Part shown: positions 39,147 to 40,859 of the stretch, in pieces
Position numbering within the stretch: position 1 is the first letter of the stretch
Layout of the letters: every line of letters starts with the position of its first letter
Assembly: GCA_014379595.1 (NCBI GenBank)
Contig: JACMLM010000014.1
Span: 1-40,859, forward strand
Direction: 5' to 3'
Length of the DNA stretch: 40,859 bases
DNA from: Anaerolineales bacterium
GTDB lineage: Bacteria; Chloroflexota; Anaerolineae; Anaerolineales; Villigracilaceae
The notes under the pieces: generated by a model
Told to the model about the DNA's origin: nothing
Databases searched by the model: none
Seen by the model: only the letters and a program-made list of their open reading frames with translations
Translations under genes and position numbers: made by a program

Positions 39147-39565
39147 ACTGTCCAAAATGCAATTCTGAGTTAGCTAAGAAATATTACAAAGGTATGATCG
39201 AAGTAGATTCATGCCCGAATTGCCGCGGTATGTGGCTGGATTCAAATGAACTGGATCGGCTGGAAGATGCGGCATTTGATGACGACACACACAAGGGTTC
39301 CCTCGTGCATTTTCAGTCAAAGACAATATATCCCTGCCCACATTGCGGATCAGGCCTGGACGAATTTCAATATCGTTTATATGAATTGAAGCTCGAGTAT
39401 TGTGCTCAGAACGATCATGGCTTCTGGCTGGATGCAGGCGAAGATGAACGCGTAATAACGTTTATGCGTCAACGTGCGATGGATATTCAACGCAAAGTAG
39501 ATGCTGAATCAACATGGAAACAAACCTTAAAGGAAATGCATTCTTTTCTAAAAAAAAGAAAATAA
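39143..39565 (+). CDS. zf-TFIIB-type zinc finger protein
   Basis: The 140-residue protein has a TFIIB-like zinc finger MNCPKCNSELAKKYYKGMIE then VDSCPNCRGMWLDSNELDRL (1-40), and a second, partly degenerate copy: CPHCGSGLDEFQY then YCAQNDHGFWLDAGEDERV (about 63-104). The C-terminus is a charged helix ending KKRK. The family is of unknown function. It overlaps tlyA by 4 nt, so the two are coupled. An AAGGA ribosome site lies in the tlyA end. Confidence 0.85.
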   Translation: MNCPKCNSELAKKYYKGMIEVDSCPNCRGMWLDSNELDRLEDAAFDDDTHKGSLVHFQSKTIYPCPHCGSGLDEFQYRLYELKLEYCAQNDHGFWLDAGEDERVITFMRQRAMDIQRKVDAESTWKQTLKEMHSFLKKRK

Positions 39566-39594
39566 AAAACTCCAGTTTTCTTAAAGAATAAATC

Positions 39595-40743
39595 TTGAAA
39601 ATTCGCTCTCAGCTTATTATCTTCGTGTTCCTGCGCACCATTCTGAATACTGCTCACAGGATGGTATATCCATTTCTATCTATTTTTGCGCGCGGCCTTG
39701 GTGTGGATATTGCAAGTGTGTCCCTTATAATGACGGCTCGCGGCTTATTTGGCGCCATCAGTCCATTATTTTTTGCACCTATTGCAGATCAACGCGGGCG
39801 CAAATTTGGTATGTTGTGTGGCATTGTGATTTTTACATTTGGAGTTGGTCTCGTCGCGATTTACCCAACTTTCTGGTCCCTTGCTGCCGCCCTCATCCTT
39901 GCTATGATCGGCAAATATATGTTCGACCCATCCATGCAGGCTTACTTTGGCGACCGAATTCCATACGAAAAACGCGGGACAGCCTTAGCCGTTACAGAAG
40001 TTGCCTGGTCCATGTCATTTATTGTGGGCATTCCCGTGATGGGTTTCATAATTGGCAGATTTGGATGGTCCGCGCCTTTTCCTATTTTCACAATACTAGG
40101 GTTGATCATTTTTGCTGTGATTTGGAAGATTGTTCCAACTGAAGATACTCATCATACATTGACGAATGATTCTCGCTCTGGTTATCGTGCGGTATTTACA
40201 TCTGTTCCAGCATTGGCTGGAATTTCCATTGCAATGTGTGCAAGTGCAGGCAATGAATTGGTCAACGTGATCTTTGGCGTTTGGCTCGAAGATTCTTTTG
40301 GATTAAAGATCGCCGCACTTGCTGGCGCTTCAGCTGTGATCGGGCTTTCTGAATTAAGTGGAGAAGGATTAGTAGCATTTACCACTGACAGACTTGGAAA
40401 ACCGCTCGCTCTTACCATTGGCCTGATCGGCAATGCTCTGGCATCCATCCTACTTCCATTCATTGGGCAAACGCAAATCGGTGCATTGATTGGTTTGTTT
40501 CTCTTTTACATTACATTTGAATATATTCTCGTCAGTCATATTCCATTGATGACAGAGCTTGTCCCCTCGGCAAGGGCTACGATGCTGGCAATGAATGTCA
40601 CCGGTCACTCGCTAGGACGTGCGCTTGGCGCGTTCCTCGCAGCTTTTATATATCAACAATTCGGGTTTATGTTCATCGCGTTAATTGCCATGCTCTTCAA
40701 TGTAGCCGCTTTTTTGGCACTGCGGCGTATGCAAAAAGGATAG
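39595..40743 (+). CDS. MFS transporter
   Basis: The 382-residue protein has 11-12 predicted spans and MFS features: the first span after an RTILNTAHRMVYPFLSIFARGL start, an IADQRGRKFGMLCGI loop (about 62-76, the DxxGRR/K motif between spans 2 and 3), and a matching second half. The substrate is unknown. The start is uncertain: TTG 39595 gives the natural first helix, and the next ATG, at residue 22, would cut into it. The ribosome site is weak. It is 29 nt after the zinc finger gene, likely the last gene of that operon. Confidence 0.85.
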   Translation: MKIRSQLIIFVFLRTILNTAHRMVYPFLSIFARGLGVDIASVSLIMTARGLFGAISPLFFAPIADQRGRKFGMLCGIVIFTFGVGLVAIYPTFWSLAAALILAMIGKYMFDPSMQAYFGDRIPYEKRGTALAVTEVAWSMSFIVGIPVMGFIIGRFGWSAPFPIFTILGLIIFAVIWKIVPTEDTHHTLTNDSRSGYRAVFTSVPALAGISIAMCASAGNELVNVIFGVWLEDSFGLKIAALAGASAVIGLSELSGEGLVAFTTDRLGKPLALTIGLIGNALASILLPFIGQTQIGALIGLFLFYITFEYILVSHIPLMTELVPSARATMLAMNVTGHSLGRALGAFLAAFIYQQFGFMFIALIAMLFNVAAFLALRRMQKG

Positions 40744-40839
40744 CATTTATTGTAATCGGCGTAATATGATGTGATGTCGTATAAATCAATGGGGTTTAAA
40801 ACTGAGTCAGATCAAAGGTTAAGTAGCTTAAATAAAAGT

Positions 40840-40859
40840 GTCCCATCTTTCGACGGGAC
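40840..40859 (+). terminator. Hairpin at the right edge (cut by the window)
   Basis: GTCCC and TC pair with GA and GGGAC around TTTC with one mismatch. It lies about 96 nt after the MFS stop; its T run, if any, would be beyond the window. Confidence 0.4.

Overview
The window most likely comes from a member of the Chloroflexota, probably class Anaerolineae. This rests on moderate GC content, lipoproteins with TEAP-type linkers behind a lipobox, a mevalonate kinase, a bifunctional phosphoglucose/phosphomannose isomerase, two related short intergenic inverted repeats of the GAGCG type, and several genes with leaderless-looking starts. This assignment is inference; no rRNA or tRNA gene is visible. 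Genes are mostly intact and densely packed in short operons separated by clear hairpin terminators.

Layout. 1-2842: a TetR-type regulator diverges from a probable doxX - LUD protein - luciferase-like monooxygenase operon, with two matching palindromes between them. 2843-4148: a sugar-phosphate isomerase bracketed by two repeat elements. 4149-8030: S10-type peptidase, rsmI and a membrane Ser/Thr kinase. 8076-10730: a HTH sensor-type regulator, a PucC/BCD-type MFS protein and a HemS/ChuX-type haem protein. 10977-15510: ROK fructokinase, PLP enzyme, small membrane protein, mobA and an AMMECR1-associated radical SAM enzyme. 15628-19481: an oligopeptide-type ABC transporter (binding protein plus two permeases, no ATPase) whose binding protein looks circularly permuted. 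19580-21420: rhomboid, gmk and an FmdB-type zinc ribbon protein. 21500-26120: a strong promoter, a structured leader of about 300 nt, a ten-haem lipoprotein built from two five-haem repeats, a nine-haem membrane cytochrome and a cytochrome b. Together these look like a quinol-to-surface electron conduit. 26225-30292: a membrane zinc-ribbon protein, panE/panB and two small membrane proteins. 30339-38311: glycosyltransferase, response regulator, ugd, methyltransferase, membrane protein, mevalonate kinase, a decaprenyl-phosphate phosphoribosyltransferase-like protein and a GH8 lipoprotein, a set leaning to envelope polysaccharide and isoprenoid work. 38361-40743: tlyA, a zinc-finger protein and an MFS transporter.

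The most notable observations are the permuted binding protein, the duplicated decahaem lipoprotein with its electron-transfer partners and structured leader, and a recurring arrangement in which a -10 hexamer lies exactly 6 or 7 nt before the start codon with no Shine-Dalgarno sequence (eight genes).
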